From Schaalia canis (GTDB taxonomy: Bacteria; Actinomycetota; Actinomycetes; Actinomycetales; Actinomycetaceae), in the NCBI RefSeq assembly GCF_003858455.1, contig NZ_RQZF01000011.1, forward strand, positions 1 to 64,000: a stretch of DNA of 64,000 nt, in the 5' to 3' direction. The notes beneath the pieces are model-generated. The model had not been told where the DNA came from, searched no databases, and saw only the letters and a list, made by a program, of their open reading frames with translations. The translations under genes were made by a program, and so were the position numbers. Shown in pieces: positions 18,001 to 26,735 of this stretch; position 1 is the stretch's first letter, and every line of letters starts with the position of its first letter.

Positions 18001-19146
18001 ATGTCGCAGCACCACACCCCCACTGAACTTGAACGCCTGGGAAGCATGCCTCTTCCCTCCGCCGACGAGCTTGCCGGGCGCTTTCCCCTGACTCCCAACC
18101 CCGCTCCGGCCTCGCAAAGCGAATACGAGCAGGTGATGGGTGAACTGTCCTTCGGCAGCCGCTTCACCGACCATATGGCCCATATGCTATGGTCGGCGGC
18201 GCAGGGCTGGCATCAGCGGGAGATTATTCCTTTCGCTCCGCTTGCCCTCTCGCCTGCCGCAGCGGTACTTCACTACGGTCAGTCGGCTTTCGAGGGGATC
18301 AAGGCTTACCGCCACGAGGACGGCTCCGTGTGGACCTTCCGCCCCGGATACAACGCCGCCCGTCTCAACCACTCCGCATGGCGTATGGCCATGCCCCCGA
18401 TGGAGGCCGAGGATTTTGTGGCCTCCATCGTGGACTACGTGCGCGCCGATGAGCGCTGGGTGCCCTCCGAGCCGGGATCGAGCCTGTACCTGCGCCCCTT
18501 CATGTTTGCCTCCGAAGCCTTCCTGGGCGTCCACGCTGCTCAAGAACTCGACTACTACGTGATCGGCTCGCCCTCTGGCCCCTACTTCAAGGGGGGCGTG
18601 GCCGGTGTGTCCATCTGGGTAGTGAAGGGCTTCCACCGTGCAGGTCCCGGTGGGACGGGCACAGCTAAGGTTGGTGGCAACTACGCTGCTTCCCTGCTGC
18701 CTCAGCAAGAGGCCGCCGAACGTGGTTTCAACCAGGTCTGTTTCCTTGATTCCTACGAGGAGTGCTACCTGGAAGAGCTGGGCGGCATGAATGTTTTTGT
18801 TGTCATGGCCGATGGCAGCGTGCGCACTCCTGAACTGTCGGGCGTCATCCTTGAAGGCGGCACCCGTTCCGCGATCTGCCGTCTGCTGCGTGATGGCGGT
18901 GTGGAAGTGCGTGAAGAAAAGATTGAACTGTCTGCGCTGGTTGATGGGATCTCCAACGGCACCGTGCGCGAGGTCTTTGCCTGTGGCACCGCAGCCGTTG
19001 TCACCCCCATTACGCGCCTGGCAGGCGAGGGATTTGACGTGGAGTTGCCGGTAGGGGAGTCCACCCTGGCAATCCGCACTCAGCTCACGGACATCCAGAT
19101 GGGCACAGCAGAAGACCCCTACGGCTGGATGTATAGGATCTGCTGA
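18001..19146 (+). CDS. ilvE: Branched-chain amino acid aminotransferase
   Basis: 381 residues, fold type IV PLP enzyme. It moves the amino group between glutamate and the Leu/Ile/Val oxo acids, the last step of all three pathways. FEGIKAYRHEDG lies near residue 98, and the PLP lysine in GTAKVGGNYAASL near residue 222. EELGGMNVF and EGGTRSAICRL match the substrate and cofactor phosphate loops. Start ATG 18001 follows GAGGAGG. It is monocistronic between two strong hairpins. Confidence 0.96.
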   Translation: MSQHHTPTELERLGSMPLPSADELAGRFPLTPNPAPASQSEYEQVMGELSFGSRFTDHMAHMLWSAAQGWHQREIIPFAPLALSPAAAVLHYGQSAFEGIKAYRHEDGSVWTFRPGYNAARLNHSAWRMAMPPMEAEDFVASIVDYVRADERWVPSEPGSSLYLRPFMFASEAFLGVHAAQELDYYVIGSPSGPYFKGGVAGVSIWVVKGFHRAGPGGTGTAKVGGNYAASLLPQQEAAERGFNQVCFLDSYEECYLEELGGMNVFVVMADGSVRTPELSGVILEGGTRSAICRLLRDGGVEVREEKIELSALVDGISNGTVREVFACGTAAVVTPITRLAGEGFDVELPVGESTLAIRTQLTDIQMGTAEDPYGWMYRIC

Positions 19147-19183
19147 GGCGCACTGACTGAGGGGCGCACCTACGCCTGCATGC

Positions 19184-19224
19184 GTTCTGCCCTGTCGCAC
19201 CACAGAGGTGCGACAGGGCAGAAC
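19184..19224. terminator. Bidirectional terminator after ilvE
   Basis: A perfect 17-bp stem (19184-19200 with 19208-19224), 7-nt loop, followed by TATTTG. It serves ilvE and the convergent DUF4261 gene. Confidence 0.88.
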
Positions 19225-19252
19225 TATTTGTGACGGTCAAAATTGGGGAGCC

Positions 19253-20134
19253 TCAGAGATTCAGGTCAATCTGTAAAGCGGTTTCCCCCTCGTCAACAAC
19301 CCAGGGTTGCCAAGAGGTCGTGAACTTTTCTTCTGCGGTGCGCCCCAAGGTTTCACCCGCATGGATTCGATTGCCTTGGAGGATATAGGCGAGAATATCC
19401 ATGAGATAGCCGTAGATTTCGTTCGGGTCAATGTTGTCTGATGGGCGTTTGATGACCTGAAGATCAGGAAGTCCAACATCCTTCAAGCCGAAGGAGTAAA
19501 AGTGCATATTCGTCCCATCAGTGTTGACCCACAACGGAGAGATAAAGATGGGTGGGAAAGGGTCCTCCAGGACGGCTTGACGGTAGGATCGCGCATCAAA
19601 GGTTGTGGCAACGCGGCCTGAGTAGACTCCCACCGCTTCGGGAAGGCCAAGCAGGTGAGCCACAACGTCAGCATGGTCACTGATAGCGGCAATGGCCTCT
19701 TCAGTGGTACTGGGCTCTGAGCGCTCAGAGAGGGAATACATGGCTGCCACAATGAGGTGCTGATCGTAGCCTTCAATGGAGTCGCTGTCGCAGAAGAAGG
19801 GGTGCGCGACCGCTTCAGCCTCGCCATCGGGAATCGGGGCAGGGAAGTGCGAGATCATGTAGGTTACGCCCTCGCGGGAGGCGAAGAATGTGAGGGGAGC
19901 GTCCTCGTCGGCGTTCTCCGCGTCGTCTTGCTCATCAATGGTAAGACCAGCATGAATGAGTGTTTCGCGAAGGTTTTCCTCGGTAGGGGAGCCTTTCAGA
20001 AGAACAAAACTCAGGTTCGTTGATTCCTCCGGCACGGTGAAAGAAGGTTCGGGGGCTGTGGAAGTGGCCCCGTAGGACGAGGCCGCCGATGAGCTTTTTT
20101 CTGAGCCGAAGGTACGTTTGAGCCATCCGAACAT
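19253..20134 (-). CDS. DUF4261-like protein of unknown function
   Basis: 293 residues. The N-terminal 40 are Ser/Ala/Pro-rich after a short amphipathic MFGWLKRTFG; the rest is soluble and acidic. The middle and C-terminal parts (AAMYSLSE near 128, GLPEAVGVYSG near 160, FISPLWVNTDG near 190, FGLKDVGLPDLQVIKRP near 205) resemble DUF4261 proteins. No catalytic motif is visible and the function is unknown. ATG 20134 is preferred over an upstream in-frame start at 20176, which adds unconserved residues. It is divergent from the iron-controlled ABC pair. Confidence 0.65.
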   Translation of the reverse strand: MFGWLKRTFGSEKSSSAASSYGATSTAPEPSFTVPEESTNLSFVLLKGSPTEENLRETLIHAGLTIDEQDDAENADEDAPLTFFASREGVTYMISHFPAPIPDGEAEAVAHPFFCDSDSIEGYDQHLIVAAMYSLSERSEPSTTEEAIAAISDHADVVAHLLGLPEAVGVYSGRVATTFDARSYRQAVLEDPFPPIFISPLWVNTDGTNMHFYSFGLKDVGLPDLQVIKRPSDNIDPNEIYGYLMDILAYILQGNRIHAGETLGRTAEEKFTTSWQPWVVDEGETALQIDLNL

Positions 20135-20389
20135 GAGGGTACTTTCTGGTTGAGTTGGGGTGGCGTAAATCGCCACTATGCAGCATCCTCAACTGAGCTG
20201 AATGTTTGCTGTAGGAAGTCTGAAAGCGATGTGCGTTTAAGGCTAGAAAGAAGCGCTGGACGTAGAAGGCCGCAGGTGGCGTGCGGATTTGAATCCTCCG
20301 GTAAAAGACTGAGACTGCGCTAGCAGAGAAAAGGATCTGACACTCGTCACAGTTTCGTCCAGGAAGGTGACAAGGTGTCAAAAAGTGAA

Positions 20390-20408
20390 TAAGGTAAGCC
20401 TAAGCTGT
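20390..20408 (+). promoter_or_regulatory. DtxR/IdeR-type iron box
   Basis: TAAGGTAAGCCTAAGCTGT matches 15 of 19 positions of the DtxR consensus TWAGGTTAGSCTAACCTWA, counted by eye. It overlaps two TANNNT -10 candidates (20390 and 20401) and lies 28 bases before the ABC gene start. A metal-loaded DtxR-family repressor should silence the operon when iron is plentiful. The gap 20135-20436 holds only this promoter region. Confidence 0.75.
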
Positions 20409-20436
20409 CTTAATTCATGAGAGGGAAGGCATCACT

Positions 20437-22104
20437 GTGAATAAGTGGTCAATCATGGCCTGCACATGGCTTTCATCCATCGCCCTAGCGGCAACATACC
20501 TGCTCATCGGGCAGGGTATTGACCAAATGATCGGCGGCGCCACCGTCACCGTTCTCCCCTGGGCCGTTACTACCACCATCGCAGCAGGACTCATGGCCGC
20601 CCTCGCCAGCGTCATCGGCGGCTACCTCATGCCCCGCCTCGAAATCGAAGCACGGCACGCCGTCGTCGACCACGTCTTCACTCTGGGCGCCTCCGAACGC
20701 ACCAAGGAACGCGCAGGCCGGATCGTCAACACCGCAACCGACGGCGTCGAACGCTCCGCAACCTACAAATCCATCTTCGTTGGCCCTATGCTCGCCTCCC
20801 TGGCCACCCCAGCCCTCATCCTCATCATTATTGGCGCCCTCATTGATCCCGTTGCAGCAGGCATTATGGCCATTTCCGTGCCCCTCGTGCCACTGTGTAT
20901 CGGCTCCTTCCAGGCTGCCTTTAAGCCCGTCTCACGCCGATACCGCGCCTCCTCACGCGCACTAGCCGCCCAAGAACTCGACGCCATCCAAGGCCTGTCC
21001 GCCCTCGTCCTCATGAACGCAGGCAAGCGCATGGGCCTCACCCTTGCCGAGGCAGCCGAAAACGTCCGCCAAAAGGTCATGAAGTACCTGGCGGGTAACC
21101 AGCTTGTCCTACTCGTCGTTGACTCTGTCTTCTCTCTTGGCATGATCACCGGCGCAGTCATCCTGGCTCTGTGGCGCTACGACAGCGGCGCCATCACCGC
21201 AGGCCAGGGCGTTGCCATGGTATTGCTCGCCTCCATCATGCTGGACCCCCTTGACCGCGTCGGACAATTCTTCTACATCGGCATGGGTGGCATCGCCGCC
21301 ACCAAGGAAATCAAACGCTTCACCAGCCAAGAACCCGAAGTCAGCGATGCCCCCGGTGTGCAGGCTCCCACCGAACTGCCCGCCCCCGGCACCCTCACCT
21401 GCGAAAACGTCAACTTCAGCTACGACGGACAAACCCCCGTCTTGACTGACCTGTGCCTCTGCGTCGCCCCCGGCGAACGCGCCGCCCTCGTTGGGCCTTC
21501 TGGCGCAGGCAAGTCCACCGTTTCTGCCCTCATCCAGGGTGCGCGCCGCCCCAACGCTGGCCGCGTCCTCATTGATGGCATTGACCTGGCCGAGGCACCC
21601 CTGGCCTGGGTACGCTCACGCATCGGCGTCGTCGAACAAACCACCCACCTCTTCTCCGGCACGCTGCGAGACAACCTCCTCATCGCCCGCCCAGCCGCCA
21701 CCGATGACGAACTTATCGCAGCGCTCAACGCCGCTCACCTGACCAACCTGCTCGAACGCCTCCCGCAGGGCCTTGACACCCAAGTCGGTGAACGCGCAGC
21801 AGCCCTCTCAGGCGGCGAAGCGCAGCGCGTCGCTATCGCACGCGCCATCCTCAAGGGTGCGCCCTACCTGCTCCTTGACGAGCCCACCGCCCACGTTGAC
21901 CTCGAATCTGAACGTGAAATCCTGGCCGCACTGCGAGAGCTCAGCGTTAACACTACGACGCTGACCATTTCACACCGCGCCGCCACCATTGACGACGCCG
22001 ACCGTCGCATTGACCTGGCCGCCATTAACACCCCTTCATCCTCCAACGCTGCCTCCACCGATGAGGCAGTGGCAGAACCGGCACCCGCAGGAGCGCAGCG
22101 ATGA
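20437..22104 (+). CDS. ABC transporter permease-ATPase fusion, half 1; iron-regulated
   Basis: 555 residues: six membrane segments in the first 290, then an ATPase domain with GPSGAGKST (about 353-361), signature LSGGEAQRVAIARA and Walker B LLLDEPTAHVD. It is an exporter-fold half-transporter that should pair with the next gene, with which it overlaps by four bases (ATGA). CydDC, YbtPQ and IrtAB share this layout; the iron box makes a siderophore or iron-complex importer of the YbtPQ/IrtAB kind more likely than CydDC. Start GTG 20437 follows GAGGGAAGG. No siderophore-interacting domain is present. Confidence 0.85.
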   Translation: MNKWSIMACTWLSSIALAATYLLIGQGIDQMIGGATVTVLPWAVTTTIAAGLMAALASVIGGYLMPRLEIEARHAVVDHVFTLGASERTKERAGRIVNTATDGVERSATYKSIFVGPMLASLATPALILIIIGALIDPVAAGIMAISVPLVPLCIGSFQAAFKPVSRRYRASSRALAAQELDAIQGLSALVLMNAGKRMGLTLAEAAENVRQKVMKYLAGNQLVLLVVDSVFSLGMITGAVILALWRYDSGAITAGQGVAMVLLASIMLDPLDRVGQFFYIGMGGIAATKEIKRFTSQEPEVSDAPGVQAPTELPAPGTLTCENVNFSYDGQTPVLTDLCLCVAPGERAALVGPSGAGKSTVSALIQGARRPNAGRVLIDGIDLAEAPLAWVRSRIGVVEQTTHLFSGTLRDNLLIARPAATDDELIAALNAAHLTNLLERLPQGLDTQVGERAAALSGGEAQRVAIARAILKGAPYLLLDEPTAHVDLESEREILAALRELSVNTTTLTISHRAATIDDADRRIDLAAINTPSSSNAASTDEAVAEPAPAGAQR

Positions 22105-23960
22105 CACACTCCTCCACTTCACTGGATCAAGCTTCCCGGGAGCAAACCCACCAGGAACACACCTCCCAGGGCAGCGTTCCCCACACCCGCTGGGAGTTGA
22201 GCGTACGCCTCCTGCAGGTTGCCCGCTCCGTCATTGCACCGCTGGGTCTGTCGATGATCTTCCGCCTCCTTGCCCTCCTGGCCGGTGCCGCACTCTTTGG
22301 CATCGGAGGCTGGGCACTGGCCTCGCGCATGGCAGAAGGCGCAACCGTCTCCCTGGGAACCATCGCCGCCGCCCTCGTCGGCCTGTCCCTGGCGAAAGGC
22401 ATCCTGCGCTACCTTGAGCAATACAGCGGGCACTACGTTGCCTTCCGCTCCCTGGCCCTGCTTCGCAACTACTTCTACGACGCGCTTGAACCCCAAGCGC
22501 CCGCGCAAACCGAAGGCCTGGACTCAGGCGATCTCATGTCGCGCGTGACCAAGGACGTGGACCGGATCGAAGTATTCTTCGCCCACACCCTCGCCCCCAT
22601 CGTCACCGCCGTCATCGCCCCCATCATCATGCTGACCTACCTGGGGGTGGCAGTGTCCTGGCAGGTCTCCTTGACCCTACTGCCCTTCCTGCTAGTTGTC
22701 GGGATTATCGTGCCTTTGCTGGGCTCGAAGGCCACCGACGCTGCTGCCACTGAGCTGCGTCGCGCTCGCGGCACTCTGGCTCACCACGTCACCGACTCCG
22801 TCCAAGGCGTGCGTGAAGTTCTGGCTTTTGGCTACCAGGAAGCACGTCTAGCGGAAATGTCACGCATTGAAGAGCGCATCACACGCGGCCTGAAAACCAC
22901 CATGGGATATGTTGCGGTGCGCCGTGGCCTCAACCAGGGTCTGCTCGCAGGCGCGCTGGTCGCCGTCTTTGCGATGGGCGCTCACCAGGTCGCTGCCGGT
23001 ATCCTCACCCCCGGCCAGGTGGGCCTAGCCTTGGGTGTCGCCCTGGGAGCTTTCGCCCCCGTGCTGGCAGTGGAAGACTTCGTTGCCGACCTCGATCAGG
23101 CCTACGCTTCGGCCCGCCGAGTTTTCTCCATCACCGAGCGCACCCCGCTCGTTGCCGACCCCGCGCAACCCCGCGACGCTGAGGTAGACGCTTCGGCTGA
23201 CATGATTATCGAGGCCGTCTCCTTCACCTACCCGGCTGTGGACGCGGGCGCAGTCAACTCCGACCCAGTGCCCGAGGTCGAGCGTCCTCAGGTTCTCCAC
23301 AACGTCAACGTGCGCCTTGCCGCCGGAAAGATGACCGCGATTGTTGGCGCATCGGGTTCTGGCAAGTCCACCTTGGCGGCTCTGCTTGACCGCATGTGGG
23401 ATCCCACCTCCGGTAGCGTTCGTATTGGCGAGGTTGACGTGCGTGACCTTAGCCTGGAACACCTCCGCAACCTCATCTCCTACGCGCCCCAACGCCCGCA
23501 CGTCTTTAACGACTCCATCCGCGCAAACCTTCTGCTTGCCCGTCCCGAGGCCACCGATGCTGACCTTGAGCGCGTGTGTGCACAGGTCGGCCTGAGTGAA
23601 TGGATCGCCAACGAACCTGACGGCATGAATACCGTTGTAGGGGAAATGGGCGAGCGCCTCTCGGGTGGTCAGCGTCAGCGCCTGGCTGTCGCGCGTGCCC
23701 TCCTGCGTGAAACGCCTATCACTATCCTTGATGAGGCAACCTCACAGATCGACGCCGCCACGGAAAAGACCGTGCTCGACGGTATTGCTCAGGCAACTGA
23801 TGGGCGCACCCTCATCGTGATCGCTCACCGTATCTCCACCATTGAAAATGCCGACCACATTATCGTCATGGACAACGGACGGGTAGTTGAGGAAGGCACC
23901 TACGCTGAACTCATGGCAGCAGGTGGCGCATTGGCTGCCTTGGCTCAACGCGAACAGTAA
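22101..23960 (+). CDS. ABC transporter permease-ATPase fusion, half 2; iron-regulated
   Basis: 619 residues with a hydrophilic N-terminal tail of about 40, six membrane segments and a complete ATPase domain: GASGSGKST (about 417), signature LSGGQRQRLAVARA, Walker B ITILDEATSQID and switch His in IAHRIS. Both nucleotide sites of the pair look catalytically intact. It overlaps the first half by four bases, so the two form a heterodimer made in equal amounts. A GC-rich hairpin follows, so the operon has two genes. Substrate: probably an iron chelate, from the upstream iron box. Confidence 0.86.
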   Translation: MTHSSTSLDQASREQTHQEHTSQGSVPHTRWELSVRLLQVARSVIAPLGLSMIFRLLALLAGAALFGIGGWALASRMAEGATVSLGTIAAALVGLSLAKGILRYLEQYSGHYVAFRSLALLRNYFYDALEPQAPAQTEGLDSGDLMSRVTKDVDRIEVFFAHTLAPIVTAVIAPIIMLTYLGVAVSWQVSLTLLPFLLVVGIIVPLLGSKATDAAATELRRARGTLAHHVTDSVQGVREVLAFGYQEARLAEMSRIEERITRGLKTTMGYVAVRRGLNQGLLAGALVAVFAMGAHQVAAGILTPGQVGLALGVALGAFAPVLAVEDFVADLDQAYASARRVFSITERTPLVADPAQPRDAEVDASADMIIEAVSFTYPAVDAGAVNSDPVPEVERPQVLHNVNVRLAAGKMTAIVGASGSGKSTLAALLDRMWDPTSGSVRIGEVDVRDLSLEHLRNLISYAPQRPHVFNDSIRANLLLARPEATDADLERVCAQVGLSEWIANEPDGMNTVVGEMGERLSGGQRQRLAVARALLRETPITILDEATSQIDAATEKTVLDGIAQATDGRTLIVIAHRISTIENADHIIVMDNGRVVEEGTYAELMAAGGALAALAQREQ

Positions 23961-23992
23961 TCCACAACCTCGGAGAAGGTGGAATCACTGCA

Positions 23993-24029
23993 GAGGGGCG
24001 GCCCCAGCATCACGCTAGGGCCGCCCCTC
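23993..24029 (+). terminator. Terminator of the iron-regulated ABC operon
   Basis: GAGGGGCGGCCC (23993-24004) pairs perfectly with its complement at 24018-24029; the loop is 13 nt. Confidence 0.87.
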
Positions 24030-24088
24030 CAACACTAGGCACCCGTAAAAGCGCTCCAGGATGGGTAAAGGCTGAATCCGACGTAAGT

Positions 24089-24102
24089 TAGGATGCCTCC
24101 TA
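24089..24102 (+). promoter_or_regulatory. -10 box of a leaderless amidotransferase transcript
   Basis: TAGGAT (24089-24094), seven bases, then ATG 24102; no ribosome-binding site. Confidence 0.5.
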
Positions 24103-24788
24103 TGACACTCCGAGCCGATATCCTCATTATCCAGCACGCCGAAAACTGCCCACCCGGACGCATCCTGGAATACGCTCCACACGCCACCACCGTGCGCATG
24201 TGGGAAGATCACACCGCACTGCAGGCAATGGCGGCGGGGCAGGAGGCACTGCCCTCGGCAATCGTGGTCTTGGGCGGCACAGAGAACGCTTACGCCGACA
24301 GTGCCTGGCCGTGGCTGGCAGACGTTCGCTCCATCCTGCGACGCTGTCACGAGGAATCCGTCCCAGCCTTGAGCGTGTGCCTGGGGATGCAGTTGGCGGT
24401 GGTCGCAGGTGGTGGTAGCGTCGCGGTCGCAGCAGCCGAGGGGCCCGAGGTTGGCCTGACCCAGATCTTTTGGGAGGAAGACGCAGACGATCCCTTGACG
24501 GAGGTGACGGCTGAATGGGTCTACGCTGACCATGGCGATGCGGTGAGCGAGCTCCCCGCACATGCAGTTGCGCTGGCGCGATCGGATAAATACGTGCATG
24601 TCATGAGGTGGGGCAGTGTCGTGGGTGTCCAATACCACCCGGAACTCACCGCAGATATTCTGCGAGCCTGGCTGGAAAAAGACCCGCCTTCCAATGCCAA
24701 TCAGCTCTTTGCTGACTACCAAAACGCTGCCAATGACTTGGCAGAGCACTGCCAGAGATTGTGCGAGGTCGTATTCGGCGTGCGTTGA
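24102..24788 (+). CDS. Class I glutamine amidotransferase-like protein
   Basis: 228 residues of the GuaA-N/GATase1 fold. The catalytic Cys93 lies in SVCLGMQ, and the His-Glu pair in QYHPEL near residue 183. The family hydrolyses glutamine to feed ammonia to a partner or acts on gamma-glutamyl compounds. There is no synthase domain or partner gene here, so the acceptor is unknown. ATG 24102 is preferred over ATG 24093, because a TANNNT box stands directly upstream. It converges on rmlC. Confidence 0.83.
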   Translation: MTLRADILIIQHAENCPPGRILEYAPHATTVRMWEDHTALQAMAAGQEALPSAIVVLGGTENAYADSAWPWLADVRSILRRCHEESVPALSVCLGMQLAVVAGGGSVAVAAAEGPEVGLTQIFWEEDADDPLTEVTAEWVYADHGDAVSELPAHAVALARSDKYVHVMRWGSVVGVQYHPELTADILRAWLEKDPPSNANQLFADYQNAANDLAEHCQRLCEVVFGVR

Positions 24789-24855
24789 ACTCTAGCTGTG
24801 GAACGCGCTAGTGGACGCGCGCTTGGCATGGATGAGTGACTTCACGACACCACGA

Positions 24856-24896
24856 GCAGTGGGCCCGAGCGGACTATATTCGCTCAGGCCCACTGC
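24856..24896. terminator. Bidirectional terminator between amidotransferase gene and rmlC
   Basis: A 16-bp stem with one mismatch (24856-24871 with 24881-24896) and a 9-nt loop between convergent genes. Confidence 0.8.
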
Positions 24897-24954
24897 GATA
24901 TGAAGAAAACGAACTTCTTAAACGGCACCGTCAAGGGAAGTAACTAGTGCGGTT

Positions 24955-25569
24955 CTAAGCTAGCGAAGCATAAAAAGCTAGAGCTTCCTCATAAGTCGGC
25001 AAGAGGCCCTGCTCACGCGCCTCTTCAAGCCCGGGGGCAAGGGTATCCTTCTCGGAAAACTGCTGCTCCAGGGTTTCGCCATTGCGTCCCACTGTCGGCC
25101 ATTCAATACCGATGGTGGTGCACAGTGGATTGACCCCATGCTCACGGCCAGGGTTGTAGCCTGCAGAACAGAGATAGGTGACTGTTGAGCCGTCTTCGAG
25201 AGAGCAAAATGCATGGCCAAGTCCCTCGGAGAGGAATATAGCTCGACGATCAACATCGTCGAGGAGGACAGTGTCCCATTGGCCATAGGTTGGTGAGCCG
25301 ACGCGAATATCAACAACAACATCAAGTACAGCACCCTTAGGGCACATTACGTACTTTGCCTGTGAGGGAGGGATCTGAGCGAAATGGATTCCACGTATCA
25401 CCCCCGCCGCTGATATTGAACAGTTCACCTGCTGCAGGTCCAAGGGGCGTCCAAGGTGTTCGACGAACTCATTAGCCTTGAACATCTCCATGAATAAACC
25501 GCGTGAATCACCGAGCTGACGAGGTGTGATTTCCCATGCGCCCTTTATCGATAGCTCGCGCCATTCCAT
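24955..25569 (-). CDS. rmlC: dTDP-4-dehydrorhamnose 3,5-epimerase family protein
   Basis: 204 residues with a cupin core. DSRGLFMEMFKANEF opens the substrate site (about 22-36), the catalytic His lies in VIRGIHFAQ (about 57-65), and GLGHAFCSLEDGSTVTYLCS matches the second strand pair. It converts dTDP-4-keto-6-deoxyglucose into the L-sugar precursor of dTDP-rhamnose for cell wall polysaccharide. ATG 25569 follows GGGAGGAAAG. It is divergent from rmlD 102 bases away; rmlA and rmlB are not in the window. Confidence 0.9.
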   Translation of the reverse strand: MEWRELSIKGAWEITPRQLGDSRGLFMEMFKANEFVEHLGRPLDLQQVNCSISAAGVIRGIHFAQIPPSQAKYVMCPKGAVLDVVVDIRVGSPTYGQWDTVLLDDVDRRAIFLSEGLGHAFCSLEDGSTVTYLCSAGYNPGREHGVNPLCTTIGIEWPTVGRNGETLEQQFSEKDTLAPGLEEAREQGLLPTYEEALAFYASLA

Positions 25570-25658
25570 GTCTTTCCTCCCTTAGGTTGGTGTGGATGAG
25601 TGTGCCATTGCGTTGAAATCTCAGCATGAGGCCTTCACAATATCTCCATTGTGCCAAG

Positions 25659-25671
25659 TATGATTGTCCCA
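25659..25671 (+). promoter_or_regulatory. -10 box of a leaderless rmlD transcript
   Basis: TATGAT (25659-25664) lies six bases before ATG 25671. TTCACA at 25634-25639 is a possible -35 with a long 19-base spacer. No ribosome-binding site. Confidence 0.6.
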
Positions 25672-26543
25672 TGAAGTGGACTGTGACCGGCGCAGCCGGA
25701 ATGCTTGGACAAGATCTCGTGGCAGCACTCACGGCTCGTGGGGATGAGGTGACGGCGCTTGACGTGGCCGAACTCGACATTCTTGACGGCTCTGCCGTCA
25801 TGGAGGCTCTTGGAACTCCTGGCCGTGCCGATGTGGTAGTTAATTGTGCGGCATGGACCCAGGTTGACTCCGCTGAGGAAAAAGAAGGACTGGCATTCCG
25901 CCTTAATGCGGTTGGGCCGCAGAATCTTGCTGCAGCATGTCAGTCGTCAGGGGCACGCTTTGTGCATATTTCTACCGATTATGTTTTCCCTGGAAATGGT
26001 GTGGAGCCGTACGGGGAGAATGACCCTCTTGACCCTTTAGGAGCATATGGGCGTACCAAGGCTGCTGGAGAATGGGCTGTGCGCGCTTCGGGTGCTGACT
26101 ACCTCATCGTCCGCACGGCGTGGCTTTACGGCGAACACGGTACCCCCTTCCCTAAGGTGATGGCGAGGCTTCTCACTGAGCGTGGACAAGTTGACGTCGT
26201 TACCGATCAGGTTGGTCAACCCACATGGACCAAGGACTTAGCCGCCCTTATTATTACCCTCATTGATGCTCAGGCTCCCTCTGGCACCTACCACGGAACC
26301 TCCTCCGGCATGGGGTCGTGGTTTGACTTTACTCAAGAGATTGCCGCATCAATGGGAATCGACAGTGCCGCTGTTGGAAAGACCACCTCGGAAGCCTTCG
26401 TTCGTCCCGCGCCCCGCCCCTCATACTCGGTGCTCACACATGACGCACTGCGTTCAATTGGCATTGAACCCATCGGTGATTGGCGTGAACGCTGGCAGGA
26501 AGCAGCTCCGGCGATACTCGCAGACTTTATCGCCCAAGACTGA
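25671..26543 (+). CDS. rmlD: dTDP-4-dehydrorhamnose reductase
   Basis: 290 residues, extended SDR fold. NADPH motif TGAAGMLGQDL sits at the N-terminus, DVVVNCAAWTQVD near residue 60, HISTDYVFPG near residue 100, and the catalytic YGRTKAAGE (Tyr-x3-Lys) near residue 125. It makes dTDP-L-rhamnose from the RmlC product. The start ATG 25671 gives the family N-terminus; the open frame from 25626 lies over the promoter. Bacterial type Mg-dependent RmlD is normally close to this length. Confidence 0.93.
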   Translation: MKWTVTGAAGMLGQDLVAALTARGDEVTALDVAELDILDGSAVMEALGTPGRADVVVNCAAWTQVDSAEEKEGLAFRLNAVGPQNLAAACQSSGARFVHISTDYVFPGNGVEPYGENDPLDPLGAYGRTKAAGEWAVRASGADYLIVRTAWLYGEHGTPFPKVMARLLTERGQVDVVTDQVGQPTWTKDLAALIITLIDAQAPSGTYHGTSSGMGSWFDFTQEIAASMGIDSAAVGKTTSEAFVRPAPRPSYSVLTHDALRSIGIEPIGDWRERWQEAAPAILADFIAQD

Positions 26544-26565
26544 ATGACTAGTTAACATGTGGCGG

Positions 26566-26606
26566 TCAGCTCACCCTTCGTTTGAGATTAAGCGAGGGTG
26601 GGCTGA
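26566..26606 (+). terminator. Terminator of rmlD
   Basis: TCAGCTCACCCT (26566-26577) pairs with AGGGTGGGCTGA (26595-26606) with one wobble; the loop is 17 nt. Confidence 0.65.
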
Positions 26607-26735
26607 TTCATGTCCTGCCCGAAAGCCCAGGCATCACTAGACAAGAAGAATTCCACGGAACGACACTGCGGCGCGTTTCCTGACGGAAAGTCTTACCCTT
26701 GATTCACTACACATTGGAAAGACACGGAAGACACC

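Noticed and set aside
17906-18091. 61-codon frame overlapping the ilvE start, considered as an attenuator leader peptide
   Set aside because: It has only scattered L/I/V codons, runs past the ilvE start codon and has no terminator placed after its stop.
20437-23960. CydDC assignment for the ABC pair
   Set aside because: No cydAB genes are adjacent and the promoter carries an iron box, so an iron-complex transporter is the better working call. It cannot be fully excluded without phylogeny.
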